From: Rhizophagus irregularis
Taxonomy: Eukaryota > Glomeromycota > Glomeromycetes > Glomerales > Glomeraceae
Reading direction: 5' to 3'
DNA length: 64,000 bases
NCBI RefSeq assembly: GCF_026210795.1
Contig: NC_089442.1
Span: forward strand, 3,872,501 to 3,936,500
Shown: piece by piece, positions 10,307-20,680 of the stretch
Numbering within the stretch: the first letter of the stretch is position 1
Layout: each line of letters opens with the position of its first letter
Made by a program: the position numbers and the translations under genes
The notes under the pieces: generated by a model
What the model was told of the DNA's origin: nothing
Databases searched by the model: none
What the model saw: the letters and a program-made list of their open reading frames with translations, nothing else

Positions 10307-10528
10307 ATGATTTTAATAATAGTAAGTTTGATTGGTTTGAATTTTTCGCTTAACTTGCGCAATGTGGATAAAAACAAGACATCACCTATTTATAAAGTTT
10401 ACAGGATTGGTCTTGGAATACACTTTGGGGAAAATTACGTTAATATGAATGCATCACAAAAATCTGATCAACAGCTTCTCCTTAATTTAACAATAAAAAA
10501 TTTAACGCTATTCATAATCCATATGTAA
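10307..10528 (+). CDS. Hypothetical 73-aa frame with hydrophobic N-terminus
   Basis: Starts MILIIVSLIGLNFSLN, which could be a signal peptide or anchor, followed by a polar stretch with three N-x-S/T sequons. No recognised family. It is isolated in repeat-rich DNA and may be chance. Confidence 0.2.
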   Translation: MILIIVSLIGLNFSLNLRNVDKNKTSPIYKVYRIGLGIHFGENYVNMNASQKSDQQLLLNLTIKNLTLFIIHM

Positions 10529-10773
10529 AGATAATCAGGGGCTATACATAATTTTGAGAATGTGCAAGAAAGTTTGAGAATAAATTATTTTGCACAATTA
10601 CTTGTTCTCATGATATTAAATTACTATAATATTACTGCACATGTATTTATCAAGCTACAATAAAACTTGTTCGAAAAATAATAATATCAACTTGTTTCAC
10701 ACAATTCCACAATCCATTCCATGCAAAAAAAAATTATAAAATGTCTGGTAAATTTGCACTATTGTTTTATTGA

Positions 10774-10944
10774 TCAAATTATCCAAGAACATTCACATCG
10801 CTTATATATTTCTTCCACCACCTTCTTACACCTTTTGCAATACGGATGTGAGTGATGATTGCACTCCTCACAAACCTTACATCCATGCTTCCATCCTCTA
10901 AATATATACCATTTTTCAATATAGTTCTGCCCTCCCTTGATCTG
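10774..10944 (-). CDS. Cys/His-rich zinc-finger-like exon or relic
   Basis: This frame has no ATG but is open for 56 codons and preceded by acceptor-like CAG signals. It reads WKHGCKVCEECNHHSHPYC then KRCKKVVEEIYKRCECSW before TGA. The regular CxxC..C.HH.H..C..C spacing looks like a metal-binding finger and is unlikely by chance in AT-rich DNA. A longer ATG frame on the same strand (10779-11072) overlaps it in another register and is probably the shadow. The family is not identified. Confidence 0.35.
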   Translation of the reverse strand, partial: QIKGGQNYIEKWYIFRGWKHGCKVCEECNHHSHPYCKRCKKVVEEIYKRCECSWII

Positions 10945-11099
10945 TCAATCTGTGGGAGATGACTTACCTTAATAGCTTTTCCCAATAGTATATCTATTGG
11001 TTTTCTTTTTTTCAAATGTATATGAGGAAAAAAAAATAATAAATTTTTCATGTAAGCTGAAATGAGTAACATGCTATATTATATGATAAATCATGAAGA

Positions 11100-12680
11100 T
11101 TCTTCACACTTCCAGCTAATAGAAGTAGAATCTATTGGCTAATCATATAATATATGTATAATTTCCAACTAATAGATACAGGATTTATTGGCTAATAAAG
11201 AGTAGATCTACTGATATATAATCAATCAATCTGCAAGGTAAGAAAGATAATTCACAAAAGAATCTATATTCCATAATTTTAACCATGAATAGAAAGACTG
11301 GCAAGAATTTCTCTGATATTATACTGCACATATCAGATGATTAGCCCATATGACCAGTCTATACTACAATTGCAAACTTGAGTTTATTGCTTGATATTCC
11401 ATTTCATTTTTATACCATTCACTATGTAATTCATAATTTCCATATTTTCCATCACAAATAGGGTATAGTGAGCTTTATAGCTGAACAGATACAAAATTAT
11501 AATTATCAGTTTTCTAAAACTATTTAGGAATTTCAGGTATGTAAAATGCTCTAAAACAGATTTGATAATTAATTTTAAATCAGTTTTGACTTTGAAGGTA
11601 ATAGGCTTAAAATCAGAGATTTAAGGTTTTTTTTGATATTTTTATTTTATTTTATCTATTTTATATTATTTCTAAAAGAGGAATGAACATCATCTGTTAC
11701 ATTAACAACATGTATAGTCTATGTTACTATCAGCTATTCTATTCAGGTAAGTAAAACTACATTTCTTATTTCACAAAAGTAAAATCCCATCCTTTGATCA
11801 AAGATTTATGATGTTCTTTAAGAATACTTCAGGAACTTCAAATTTACCTTTTAATCTCATCTCATTTTTGGTAAATAATGCATTAGTTTGCCAAATACTA
11901 CTACAATCTTCACATTATTATAAAATTAGAGTTAACCATAATGTACTTATAATTCTATCAAATTGATAGATCACCATATGGTGGTTGGTAGTTCCACTCC
12001 TACTATTATAACTCCAAAAGGCTATTTAAGTACCAAAATACTATAGGATCTTTATAAACCATTTGGTAACAGTTTTTCATCACATTCTGAACAAATTATG
12101 CATCAAAGTAATAGTTTCAACTTGAGTCAGTGACCATTTATAAGACTCATCTAGAGATCCTGGGCAAAACCGAAATATTTAGTCATTTGACTAAACTGAA
12201 ATAGTTTAGACATTTAAAATTAAAAGACGAAATGCCAAAATTCAATATTCTATAGTATTTCCATAGATTTTTTATAGATTTCCATGGATTTTTAATTATA
12301 ATAATTACTTATAAAAAAAAAATAAATAAATTTATATTAAAATATAATATTTTTTAAAGAAATTTATAAAACTATTATATGTATAATATAATTTCATATA
12401 TTTTTATAATAAAACTATAATTTTATATAATTAAAATTTAAACTTAAAAATTATTACTATATAGTTTAGTCAATGATGAAACCGAAACTAGTTGGTGACG
12501 AAACTGAAATTTTTGGCAAAAAGAGTTTAGCCAGATATCATTAGATTCATCATACCAGTTTACTAATGATCACATTTATTATCTTACCATCAATAAGTAT
12601 AGTGTTTTTAACAGATTAATTTGATCAAATTAATAATACAGTATAACTTAAATTAATCATAAAAAAAAAATATTTTTGTA
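11100..12680. other. Gene-free AT-rich region
   Basis: No supportable exon on either strand. Some weak internal symmetry (TTTAGTCATTTGACTAAACTG near 12180, TTTGGCAAAAAGAG near 12510) suggests eroded repeats. Confidence 0.45.
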
Positions 12681-12754
12681 AATATCTTATAATCTAGTAG
12701 TCCAATTAAAGCTTTGCAACTTAATTTGATAGATTAGATGACCTACACTGGTCA

Positions 12755-13033
12755 AAAACCAATATATCGGGTAGCAAATATGTATCAGATATGTACCCGA
12801 TATGTGTAGTATTAATGCAGAAAATCGGGTACCCGATATGTGTAAGATATATGCAAAATATATATATGTATACATATCGAATACCTAGATATGTATATAT
12901 ATGTATATGATATGTAGACGATATATATATTTACACATATCTTACACATATCGAGACCCGATTTTCTGCATTAATACTACACATATCGGAGACATATCTG
13001 ATACATATCTCGCTACCCGATATATTCGGTTTT
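12755..13033. repeat. Long foldback (hairpin) element
   Basis: The left arm, about 12755-12870, is matched by an inverted right arm, about 12930-13033. Words such as ATATATCGGGTAGC, CAGAAAATCGGG and CCGATATGTGTAGTATTAATG recur in inverse order on the right with few changes. The loop is an AT-rich TATATGTATACATAT tract. The two frames drawn through it on opposite strands (12687-12875 and 12901-13098) mirror each other and are not genes. Probably a foldback MITE. Confidence 0.75.
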
Positions 13034-13177
13034 CGATTCAAAATCATACTAGGTTGATTAAAATATTCGGCGTCAAAAATATCAAATTCATAACCTGACA
13101 TAAATCAGGTTAGCTAGTGCTAATCAGTACCTGACCTGACCTATTAACTTGACATATATTCAAATCAAATAAATAAA

Positions 13178-13527
13178 AAAATGCTAAAACTAATAGTTTT
13201 AGCATTTATATATATAAAATCAAAAAAAAAAAAATACCAGAACTAATGATTCTGACATTTTTACATGTAAAATCAAAAAAAAATGCCAAAACTAATAGTT
13301 TCAGTATTTTTATATATTTAATTAAAAAGAAAAACACTGTAACTAATAATTCTGGCATTTTTACATGTAAAATTAAAAAAAATGCCAAAATTATTAGTTT
13401 TAGCATTTTTGCATGTAAAATTAAAAAGAAAACCACTAAAACTAATAGTTTTAGTATTTTATATATATAAACAAAGAGTAAAATACCAGAATTATTAATG
13501 ATTCTGGCATTTTTATATATAAAATTG
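13178..13527. repeat. Tandem array of about 57-bp hairpin units
   Basis: About six tandem units, each with a small perfect or near-perfect hairpin of the form AATGCTAAAACTAATAGTTTTAGCATT separated by TTTACATGTAAAAT-like spacers and an A-rich run. Alternate units carry a variant arm (CAGAA..TTCTG). The open frames on both strands here are products of the array. Confidence 0.75.
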
Positions 13528-13628
13528 AAAAAAAAATCATTTTTTTTTTAATTAAAAATATTGAACCTAATATTTTTTCAAAAAAAATAGTTTTTTTAAT
13601 TAAAAATGTCAAGTTCAACATTTTTTGT

Positions 13629-13761
13629 CACAGGTCAAAAAGTGAAAAATCAGGCATCAATCAGGCACCAATCAGGCACCAATCGGTCACCAATCAGTCA
13701 CCAATCAGCTACCTGATTGGTGACCGATTGGTGCCTGATTTTTCACTTTTCGACCTGTGTG
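13629..13761. repeat. Foldback MITE, GGTCACCAATCA family, full copy
   Basis: Bounded by inverted termini CACAGGTCAAAAAGTG / CACTTTTCGACCTGTG. Internally it is almost nothing but alternating CAGGCACCAAT and ATTGGTGCCTGA words, so the whole 133 bp can fold on itself. Related fragments are at 1-72 and about 216-355. It directly abuts the MITE at 13763. Confidence 0.7.
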
Positions 13762-13762
13762 T

Positions 13763-14007
13763 TAAGGTTGCTTGCCGAAACCTAGGGGCTTAGGGTAGCA
13801 TGGCGTTTCGCCGAAAAGCAAAATTCTGCCGAAACTATATTAAAGTTATATTAAAAAACTGGCGAAACTTTGGAGAAAGGCAAAACTGCCGAAACTTATT
13901 ATAAATGCCGAAACTGCCGAAACTCTGCCAAAACTATAATAAATCTATAGTAAAATTTTGATGAAACTAATCGTAGGATTTTGAAGAGGTTTAGACAAGC
14001 AACCTTA
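13763..14007. mobile_element. MITE with TAAGGTTGCTTG terminal inverted repeats, copy 1
   Basis: A 245-bp element beginning TAAGGTTGCTTGCCGAAAC and ending CAAGCAACCTTA, with short internal GCCGAAACT words. A second copy at 17524-17767 aligns end to end. The TA at each end fits duplication of a TA target, as in Tc1/mariner-type insertion. Non-coding. Confidence 0.8.
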
Positions 14008-14129
14008 CTGTGTGTATAATTAATAAAAAAAAATATTACAAAACGTTTTTTTACTTGAAATATTTAATAATAAAATTTTGGGTAATCAAGTTATTTGAGT
14101 TACCTGAAGTGATCTGTATATATGTCACC

Positions 14130-14300
14130 TAAATTATTTTGGGCTGCCATAATTATAAGTAAAATCCCAAATTCAATTATAGCATTCCAAATTATTTTGG
14201 CACTTTATATAGTAAATTATATATAAACTAAATGAATTACAGTATCTCATATTATAATTATGACATCCTAAAATAATTTGGGCAGCATGTATATTGTATA
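14130..14300. repeat. Inverted repeat around AATTTGGGCAGC
   Basis: CCTAAATTATTTTGGGCTGCC near 14130 is inverted as CCTAAAATAATTTGGGCAGC near 14270, with related inverted words in between. An eroded foldback. No gene. Confidence 0.45.
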
Positions 14301-14917
14301 GTAATCCAAATACTTTCAGGTCAAATGGGTCAGGTTGGATCAAAATGATTTACCTAACCTAACCTAATCTGAAAAAAAATTTCAGTTCAGGTTAATCAAG
14401 TAACTTGATCTAATCTGACCTGTGCAGAGCTTTAAGTCCAATTTTAATAAACTTTTTTTTATTGTAATCAGCTTTAATATAAAACAAAAAAAAATTATTA
14501 AAATCTAATTACTAGATTACAAGATAATATTTTTTAGATTTAATTCAAACCAAATCAGATTTAGATTAGATTACTAAAATCCTAATCTGATCTGAATTTT
14601 TAAAAGCATTAGGTAGGTATTATTTTAGCTTCCCTTATGGGTACAGAATTTTTAATACAGTTGGTAGTTACGTATACAGTAATATTTTTATAATCTGTTG
14701 GCTATACAGATTAAACTTGTGTCTTATTAATTAGTCAGATCAATAGAAAATGTAATCATCTTAAGTCATTACATTAGGGATGCCAATTCCAGATTTTTCT
14801 AATATATTTATTATAACTTCTAATAAAAGGTATGCCAAAAATCAGCTGATTTAAAAGAAGATAAAAAAAGTCAAGCTTTAAATTAGATTTATACTATATA
14901 TATTAGGATAAATCTAA

Positions 14918-15233
14918 TTGTAACAGCCTGTTACGCGTCTTATTTGTAACAACCCCCAATTTTATCCAATTAAAATTTAAGATCAGACGTAATGTAAACA
15001 AAAACAAAAGATCAGTTGTGTAACTAAGATAAAAGAATTTTTTAAAAAATTTCAAGAAACTGCTTATAACTTAAAATTTTGTCTATGAAACTGTCTTAAG
15101 TACATTAAGTAAAAGTTTTCCAAATTAAATTTTGCATATAAAAATTTTATTTATGAAACACATATTAAATTTATTATTAAAAAAAAATAAAAAAAAAATG
15201 TTACAAATAAGATATATAACAGGCTGTTACAAA
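14918..15233. mobile_element. Foldback element with TTGTAACAGCCTGTTAC termini
   Basis: The left end TTGTAACAGCCTGTTACGCG plus TCTTATTTGTAAC (14918-14951) is inverted at the right end (15200-15233). The interior is AT-rich and non-coding. Target duplication is not clear. Confidence 0.6.
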
Positions 15234-15304
15234 TACATTTTTTCTATATATTATATAACATTTATATATTTATATTTTTAAATTAAATTTATATATATAT
15301 TATA

Positions 15305-15784
15305 CACTACCCTACAAAAAGTATTCGGATCTTATAAATTTTACTTAGTAAAACATAGTAAAATTGATGATTTTCAGGTTGCACAAAAGTTTACGAATTT
15401 TCAGTAAATCTGCCTGAAATTTTTTTTATTATGAAGCTGATCAATTGTAGTTTTAAAGTATTGAAACAAAAAAAGAAGTTTTTTTTTAACATAAAAAAAT
15501 GTTCTCATTGTAAAATATAGGTAACAATTTTTATATGTTTTTTGCGTTTTTACATATAAAATTATTCTGTCTATTACTTTATAGACTAACATTTTTTTGC
15601 ATTTTAAAGATAAAATATTTCTGATTATATTTTTAAAAACTATGATTGATTGGCTTTCAAATAAAAAAATTTTGGATGGGTTTTACTGAAAATTTGCAAA
15701 TTTTCATGCAACTGAAAATCATCAATTTTACTATGTTTTACTAAGTAAAATTTATAAAATCTGAATACTTTTTGTAGGGTAGTG
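15305..15784. mobile_element. Mariner-type MITE with about 75-bp inverted repeats
   Basis: The ends are CACTACCCTACAAAAAGTAT and its inverse, with pairing extending about 75 bp inward (to GATTTTCAG), flanked on both sides by TA (15303-15304 and 15785-15786). The CACT..-type end plus TA duplication is typical of Tc1/mariner derivatives. The interior has only a noise frame (15401-15592, minus). A diverged piece of the same arm lies near 40415-40500. Confidence 0.8.
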
Positions 15785-15817
15785 TATAACATTTATATAT
15801 TTAAATATAAATATAAG

Positions 15818-16574
15818 TAGGGTTCCAATCAGTACATACAATTAAGTTTTAATTTGAGCCATACCAAAACTAAAACTGAATTTCAATATTAGCAATTAGT
15901 AATTTACCAAATTTTTGATATCAGTAAACTGTATAACTAAAATCGACCAGTAATTACTAATTATTTGGTATCACGTGATTTTTTATAATTAAAAATGGTT
16001 ATAATAAATCGTGTATCGAGCCAAAATTCGTGTATCGAAAAGCAAAAAAAATCGTGTATCGAGCGGGGTTCGTGTATCGAGCGATATCGAAATCGCGGGA
16101 TGCTGGATAAATCGCTTATTCGGCATTTTGAGGCAAAATAATAAGCCCAATACTACAAAGGTAGCTTGTTATGTGGGAATCAAATTTGATCGGTTGATGC
16201 TTGGGAAACCCATGCAGGTACGGATCGACCGTCAAACTTGATTTACCCAATATAACAGTTTTCGTGCTGAATAACTATTAATTACTGATACTGATTTATC
16301 AAAATTTACTACTTCTTAATATATTTATATTTATAAGAACTATATTAAAAAATAAAAACTATATATATATATATAAACTAACAGTTGACCAATAAAAAGT
16401 CAGATTGGTAAATTAGTTCAAGAAATAATAAAACTAATACTAAAAACTGAAATTACTAAATTGATTGATAAATTACTAAAGTGTTAGGTTGGTAATTTTT
16501 AATATAATTACTAACTAAAAAACTGAAAACTGATCAATTCAGTTCAGTAATTACCAAAACTGATTAGAACCCTA
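15818..16574. mobile_element. Foldback element with foreign-looking core
   Basis: The outer ends AGGGTTCCAATCAGT (15819) and ACTGATTAGAACCCT (to 16573) are inverted, and the arms are filled with TAGTAATTACC / GGTAATTACTA words. The centre, 16011-16260, is markedly more GC-rich and carries four CGTGTATCGA words in 75 bp, then a 76-codon frame (MYRAKIRVSKSKKNRVSSG...). The core may be captured host sequence or a nested insertion. No family is recognised for the frame. Confidence 0.5.
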
Positions 16575-16621
16575 AATATAAGTAATTTAATTATTTTTAT
16601 ATATAATTATTATAATGTAAT

Positions 16622-16918
16622 TATCTTGACTTCTAGTAATCCAGTTTTAATAAACTTTTTTTAATTTATAGCTCTCATTTAATTCTACAAATTTAGCTTT
16701 ACAAAATAAAAAAAAAGTTTGTTCAAATTAAATTACTAGAAGCCAAAATAATTGTATTTATATTATAATTATTATAATACGATTATCTTGACTTTTAGTG
16801 ATCTAATTTTAATAAACTTTTTTTTTAATTTATAGTTTTCATTTAGTTTTACAAATCTAACTTTACAAGATAAAAAAAAAGTTTGTTTAAATTGAATCAC
16901 TAGAAGCTAAAATAATTA
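16622..16918. repeat. Two tandem hairpin units of about 165 bp
   Basis: The segments at about 16622-16755 and 16786-16918 are similar along their lengths, and each folds on itself (TTGACTTCTAGTAATCCAG.. against ..AAATTACTAGAAGCCAA). A weaker relative is near 14430-14530. Confidence 0.6.
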
Positions 16919-16945
16919 TATAATACTAATTATTATATATAATAT

Positions 16946-17142
16946 AGGATCCTGTTTACTTATAAAATAGATCACTCCCATCCCCAAGTCTAAGGTAAAA
17001 ATCATATATAAATTCTTTGCAAATCTTACTATAAAAGGAAATTTTATGTTACATTGTTATGATTTTTTCCTTTTTAATTAATTAACCAATAGAATTTTAA
17101 AAAAAAGGTAAGGTAAAAACTATTAGTAGGCCTATTTATGTC
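16946..17142 (-). mobile_element. AGGACCCTGCTTACTT MITE, truncated copy
   Basis: Starts AGGATCCTGTTTACTTATAA and matches the reverse complement of the complete element at 25980-26205 almost continuously up to CTATTAGTA, then stops about 50 bp short of the other terminus. Confidence 0.7.
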
Positions 17143-17159
17143 TGGCCGATCAGGATTTT

Positions 17160-17520
17160 TGGTTGGATTTAATTTGGTTTGGTTGGCCTAACTTTTTTGT
17201 ACAACACAAACTAAACTCAAACTTTTGACTCTACTTTTTTTTAGAGTTATTAGTTCGAAATTAAAAAAATAACTGTAATGCAAGTACTATTATATAATGA
17301 TAACTAGTAATCTCTGTGTTTCTTATCACACGTATTTCTTCTTTTCATGTACAGTCAAACCTTTATATAACGATATGTCAGGACATATATGAAATTTTTA
17401 GAAAATATCGTTATATCAAAGTTATATTGATATTTATATGTTCTCATATATAGTAGGAAAATAAAATTTTATCAGTATAACAAGTTTTTAATAGTATATC
17501 GGTATATCGAATATCGGTAT
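17160..17520. other. AT-rich stretch without recognisable gene
   Basis: No exon supported. Short TATCGGTATATC repeats near 17500 surround the insertion point of the next MITE. Confidence 0.4.
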
Positions 17521-17523
17521 ATC

Positions 17524-17767
17524 TAAGGTTGCTTGCCGAAACCTAGAGGTTTAGGCAAGATAGCGTTTCGCCAAAAAGCGAAATTCTGCTGAAACTATAT
17601 TAAAATTATATTAAAAAACTGGCAAAACTTTGGAGAAAGGCGAAACTGCCAAAACTTATTATAAATGCTAAAACTGCCAAAACTCTGCCGAAACTATAAT
17701 AAATCTATAGTAAAATTTTGATAAAACTAATCGTAGGATTTTGAAGAGGTTTAGACAAGCAACCTTA
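17524..17767. mobile_element. MITE with TAAGGTTGCTTG terminal inverted repeats, copy 2
   Basis: A 244-bp element, same ends and order as 13763-14007, with scattered substitutions (many C to T or G to A in the CCGAAACT words). It interrupts a GGTATATC repeat, and TA flanks both ends. Confidence 0.8.
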
Positions 17768-17875
17768 GGTATATCGAAGTTAGACTGTATTTTCTTATTA
17801 ATTTTAGTTTCTTTACATTTGCAAAATAGCTACTCAACAAATAAGCAAAAATATTAAATACTACAGGCCTATAAC

Positions 17876-19252
17876 AGGACCCCGCTTACTTCTAATAGAG
17901 GTCTCCGAAAATATAAGGTAAAATTTATATTAAAAAAAAATTTTAGGTCTCTTAATAGATAAAGGTAAAATTATATATATGACAAATAAAGGTCTCCGGA
18001 TATGTAAGGTAAAGTTAAAATAGGTTTCCGGTTTTATAAGGTAAAATCAAATATAAGTTTACAAATGTTTCAGTAAATAATAAGGTAAAATTGTATATAA
18101 AATTTAATATTTACCTTATATATACTAATTTGAAATATTGTACAACAATTATTACAATATTTGGTAATATACGTTTTATAATTTTTTCTCAAAATAAAAA
18201 ATTTATTCTCTTCTTTATACTTGTAAAAACCATTTTATATTTTTAATTTTATTTGCATTAGCACTATCTTTTTGAAAATTATTACAAAAATTAGCTTTTA
18301 AAATATAAAAATTCGTACAGCAATTAGCAACTTCAGAATTTAATTTCAGTACTTTGGTTAAATCAAATCATATTTTACTATCTAAGAAAGTTGTTTAGTA
18401 AGGTCGAACTACTTATATTTGAATTTTTATAGCAGTTGGAGTAATATTTATTGCATACGAGCATTTTTTTATTTTAATATTAACTTGAAATTTACGTTTT
18501 TTGTTTATTAAATTCGGAGCGTAATTTGGGCATTTTAGTCAAATGAAATCACCTTTTTAAGCTTAAGTAATATTGTTCGGCGAGATCGAAACTACCTGAA
18601 TATTAATTTTCATAAGAATCAGTTTAATATTTACGGAATACGAGCAATTTTTGCACTTTTAATTTTTTTTATTTTCCCGATCAGTGATTATAGGGCGTAA
18701 TTTGGGCACTTTGGTCAAATGAAATCACTTTTTCATGCTTAAGTAAAGTTGTTCGGCAAGGTCGAAAATATTTAGATAAATATTTTCATAGCAGTTGGAT
18801 TAATACTTATGGGGTACGAGCATTTTTTCATAATAATACCAATTACAAATTTATTTTTTTTAAAAAAAAATTAATTAGATTTTTTTAAAGAAAGTAAGTG
18901 AATAATAGTTTCGAAGTAAAGTTAAAGATGTGTGTCTTTAAGATTTTTTTTATTGTATTTTTGTAATTCAAAGTACTTTTTTTACTAATAAAAGTTATTT
19001 ATCTTTAAAGAATAAGAATTAAACTTAGTAAAAATAAAAAATTTTTAAAATTTATTGTAATGATTATAAAATATTTTGTTTATTTAATATTTAAAAAAAT
19101 TTAGGTCTCTGAAAATCTAAGGTAAAATTTAATATAATTTTAAAAGGTTACTATATATATATGGTAAAATTATGAGATAAGAAAGGTTGGTAAAATTACT
19201 AGTAAATCTGAAATTTTGCCCGGAGACCTTTATTAGAAGTAAGCGGGGTCCT
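17876..19252. mobile_element. 1.38-kb non-autonomous transposon with 8-bp target duplication
   Basis: The ends are AGGACCCCGCTTACTTCTAA and its inverse (to 19252), pairing for about 30 bp (through AGGTCTCCG). The element is flanked by an exact 8-bp direct repeat, CCTATAAC, at 17868-17875 and 19253-19260. Subterminal regions repeat AGGTCTCCGNNNATAAGGTA every 30-45 bp. The middle holds three tandem units of about 180 bp (18352-18850) around GGTCAAATGAAATCAC and TACGAGCATTTTTT. No transposase. An 8-bp duplication fits hAT-like families, among others. Confidence 0.8.
18352..18850 (+). repeat. Three tandem units of about 180 bp inside the transposon
   Basis: Starts at about 18352, 18532 and 18711. 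Each has a GTCAAATGAAATCAC..TTAAGTAA.. TTGTTCGGCGAG-like start and ends with TACGAGCATTTTTT and GTAATTTGGGCA. They sit symmetrically in the middle of the 17876-19252 element. Confidence 0.65.
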
Positions 19253-19282
19253 CCTATAACTTCAAAACCTTCACACCTTATA

Positions 19283-20480
19283 ATTAGTAAACCTGGCATG
19301 TCAACTATTTTACCGGTAAATCTACCAGTTCCAACAAACTTGTCACGTCCACCAGTTACTCAACACCTGCCAGTTTTTCAAAGACAAAGTACTTACTGTT
19401 AAGCAAATCCATTTCAGTATCCTGTAAATGACAATGTTAATAATTTTGAACCTTTCAAATATGATTCTTTTCAATATGATATACCTTATAATTACATGTT
19501 GAAATCTAATATTCAATCAGGATTTAATCAAGTTACTTTTAAAAATGTAACGGTTAGTATAGAAATAAATAACGAATTATTGGGCTAATAAAAAATAATA
19601 ATATCATAGAAATTAATTTATTGTTAATTTATTTAGAATGCTGAAAATAAAAGAGATCAAAAAGAGCAAAAAGCTGTTGCCATTAATGAAAATCAGATCA
19701 TGGGTAAGGGTGAAAGGAAGCGAAAAGCTGCTGATGACAATGTTGAAAGGTGGAGTAATGAAGAAATGAGTCAATTGTTAAATTATTTAGAGGAAAATTA
19801 TACCAGTATCAACAAGCACAGGTTGAAATGCTAAAAATCGGCACAAAAAATGGCACAAAAAGCAGTAGCTATTCTTGGCTATTCTTGGCTGTTTTTGGCT
19901 ATTTGCGAATTAACCTATACTATTTGTAAATAGTTTATACAAATTTGCGAATAGTTTATGCAATTCGCACCATTTTTTTGCTTATTTTTGGTCATTTGAC
20001 GTGTGAAGGTAAAAAATCAGGATTTTATAATACTCAATACTGTTTCTTCTAAAGTTCTAAAATTAAAATCTGCAGAAAGCATTAAAGGAAGATTGCGTAG
20101 ACTATTAGATAAGTATGAAAAAGTGAAATAAGAAAATAACAAAACTGGTTCTGGAACAATTAAATGGAAGTTATTAGAGAAAATGGAAAGAATTTTTAGA
20201 TGTCAGAAAAATGTGTCCCCCTCATTTGTATCTAATATATCTACAGATTATTTTAGTGAAGAAGAAAAAGAAAAAGAAATAAAGACTGATGATAAAAAAG
20301 AAAATAAAAAAGCGATAAAGAAGACAAAAATAATATAGAAGTATTAGTTGAAATGATGGGTAATATAAGCCAGTCAAAAGTCCAAATTTCTAAACAAAGA
20401 TTAAAAATAGAGCAAGAAAAAATGGAGCGTGATCATAAATTCCAAATGGAAAAGTTAGAAGTAGAAAAAAAAAAATGGGA
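19283..20480 (+). pseudogene. Decayed Myb/SANT-like protein of a PIF/Harbinger element
   Basis: Coding fragments on the plus strand read ERKRKAADDNVERWSNEEM then SQLLNYLEENY (19705-19805), a SANT/trihelix-type start. After a gap they continue SAESIKGRLRRLLDKYEKVK (about 20075-20130) and TGSGTIKWKLLEKMERIF, then a Lys/Glu-rich coiled tail (KQRLKIEQEKMERDHKFQME) at 20353-20480. PIF/Harbinger elements typically carry such a Myb-like partner gene next to a DDE nuclease, and the nuclease relic is just downstream in the opposite orientation. The frame is broken by stops (for example after EKVK), and a repeat-like block at 19830-20010 (TATTCTTGGC, GCGAATAGTTTATGC) splits it. Confidence 0.6.
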
Positions 20481-20680
20481 GTATTTCATTTATTCAACCA
20501 TTATTATTATGTTTGTTTATAAGACAATTATTATCACTCCTATTATTTACAATTATCAAGTTGTTTCAATTGAAGTTCTAATTTTTTCTTACTTCATGTA
20601 ACATTCTTGATTGCTCTCGCTCATAATAAGAGTTTATAATTTGAAATTTTTTATTTTGTAATAATATAAAATTACATGAT

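Noticed and set aside
12687-13098. Mirror-image frames with ISYTYRDPIFCINTTHIG-like peptides
   Set aside because: Both arms of one hairpin give similar peptides on opposite strands, so this is an inverted repeat rather than genes.
13206-13470. Two overlapping frames with repeated KIKKN / LILHAK peptides
   Set aside because: They lie on opposite strands of the tandem hairpin array and simply translate the repeat.
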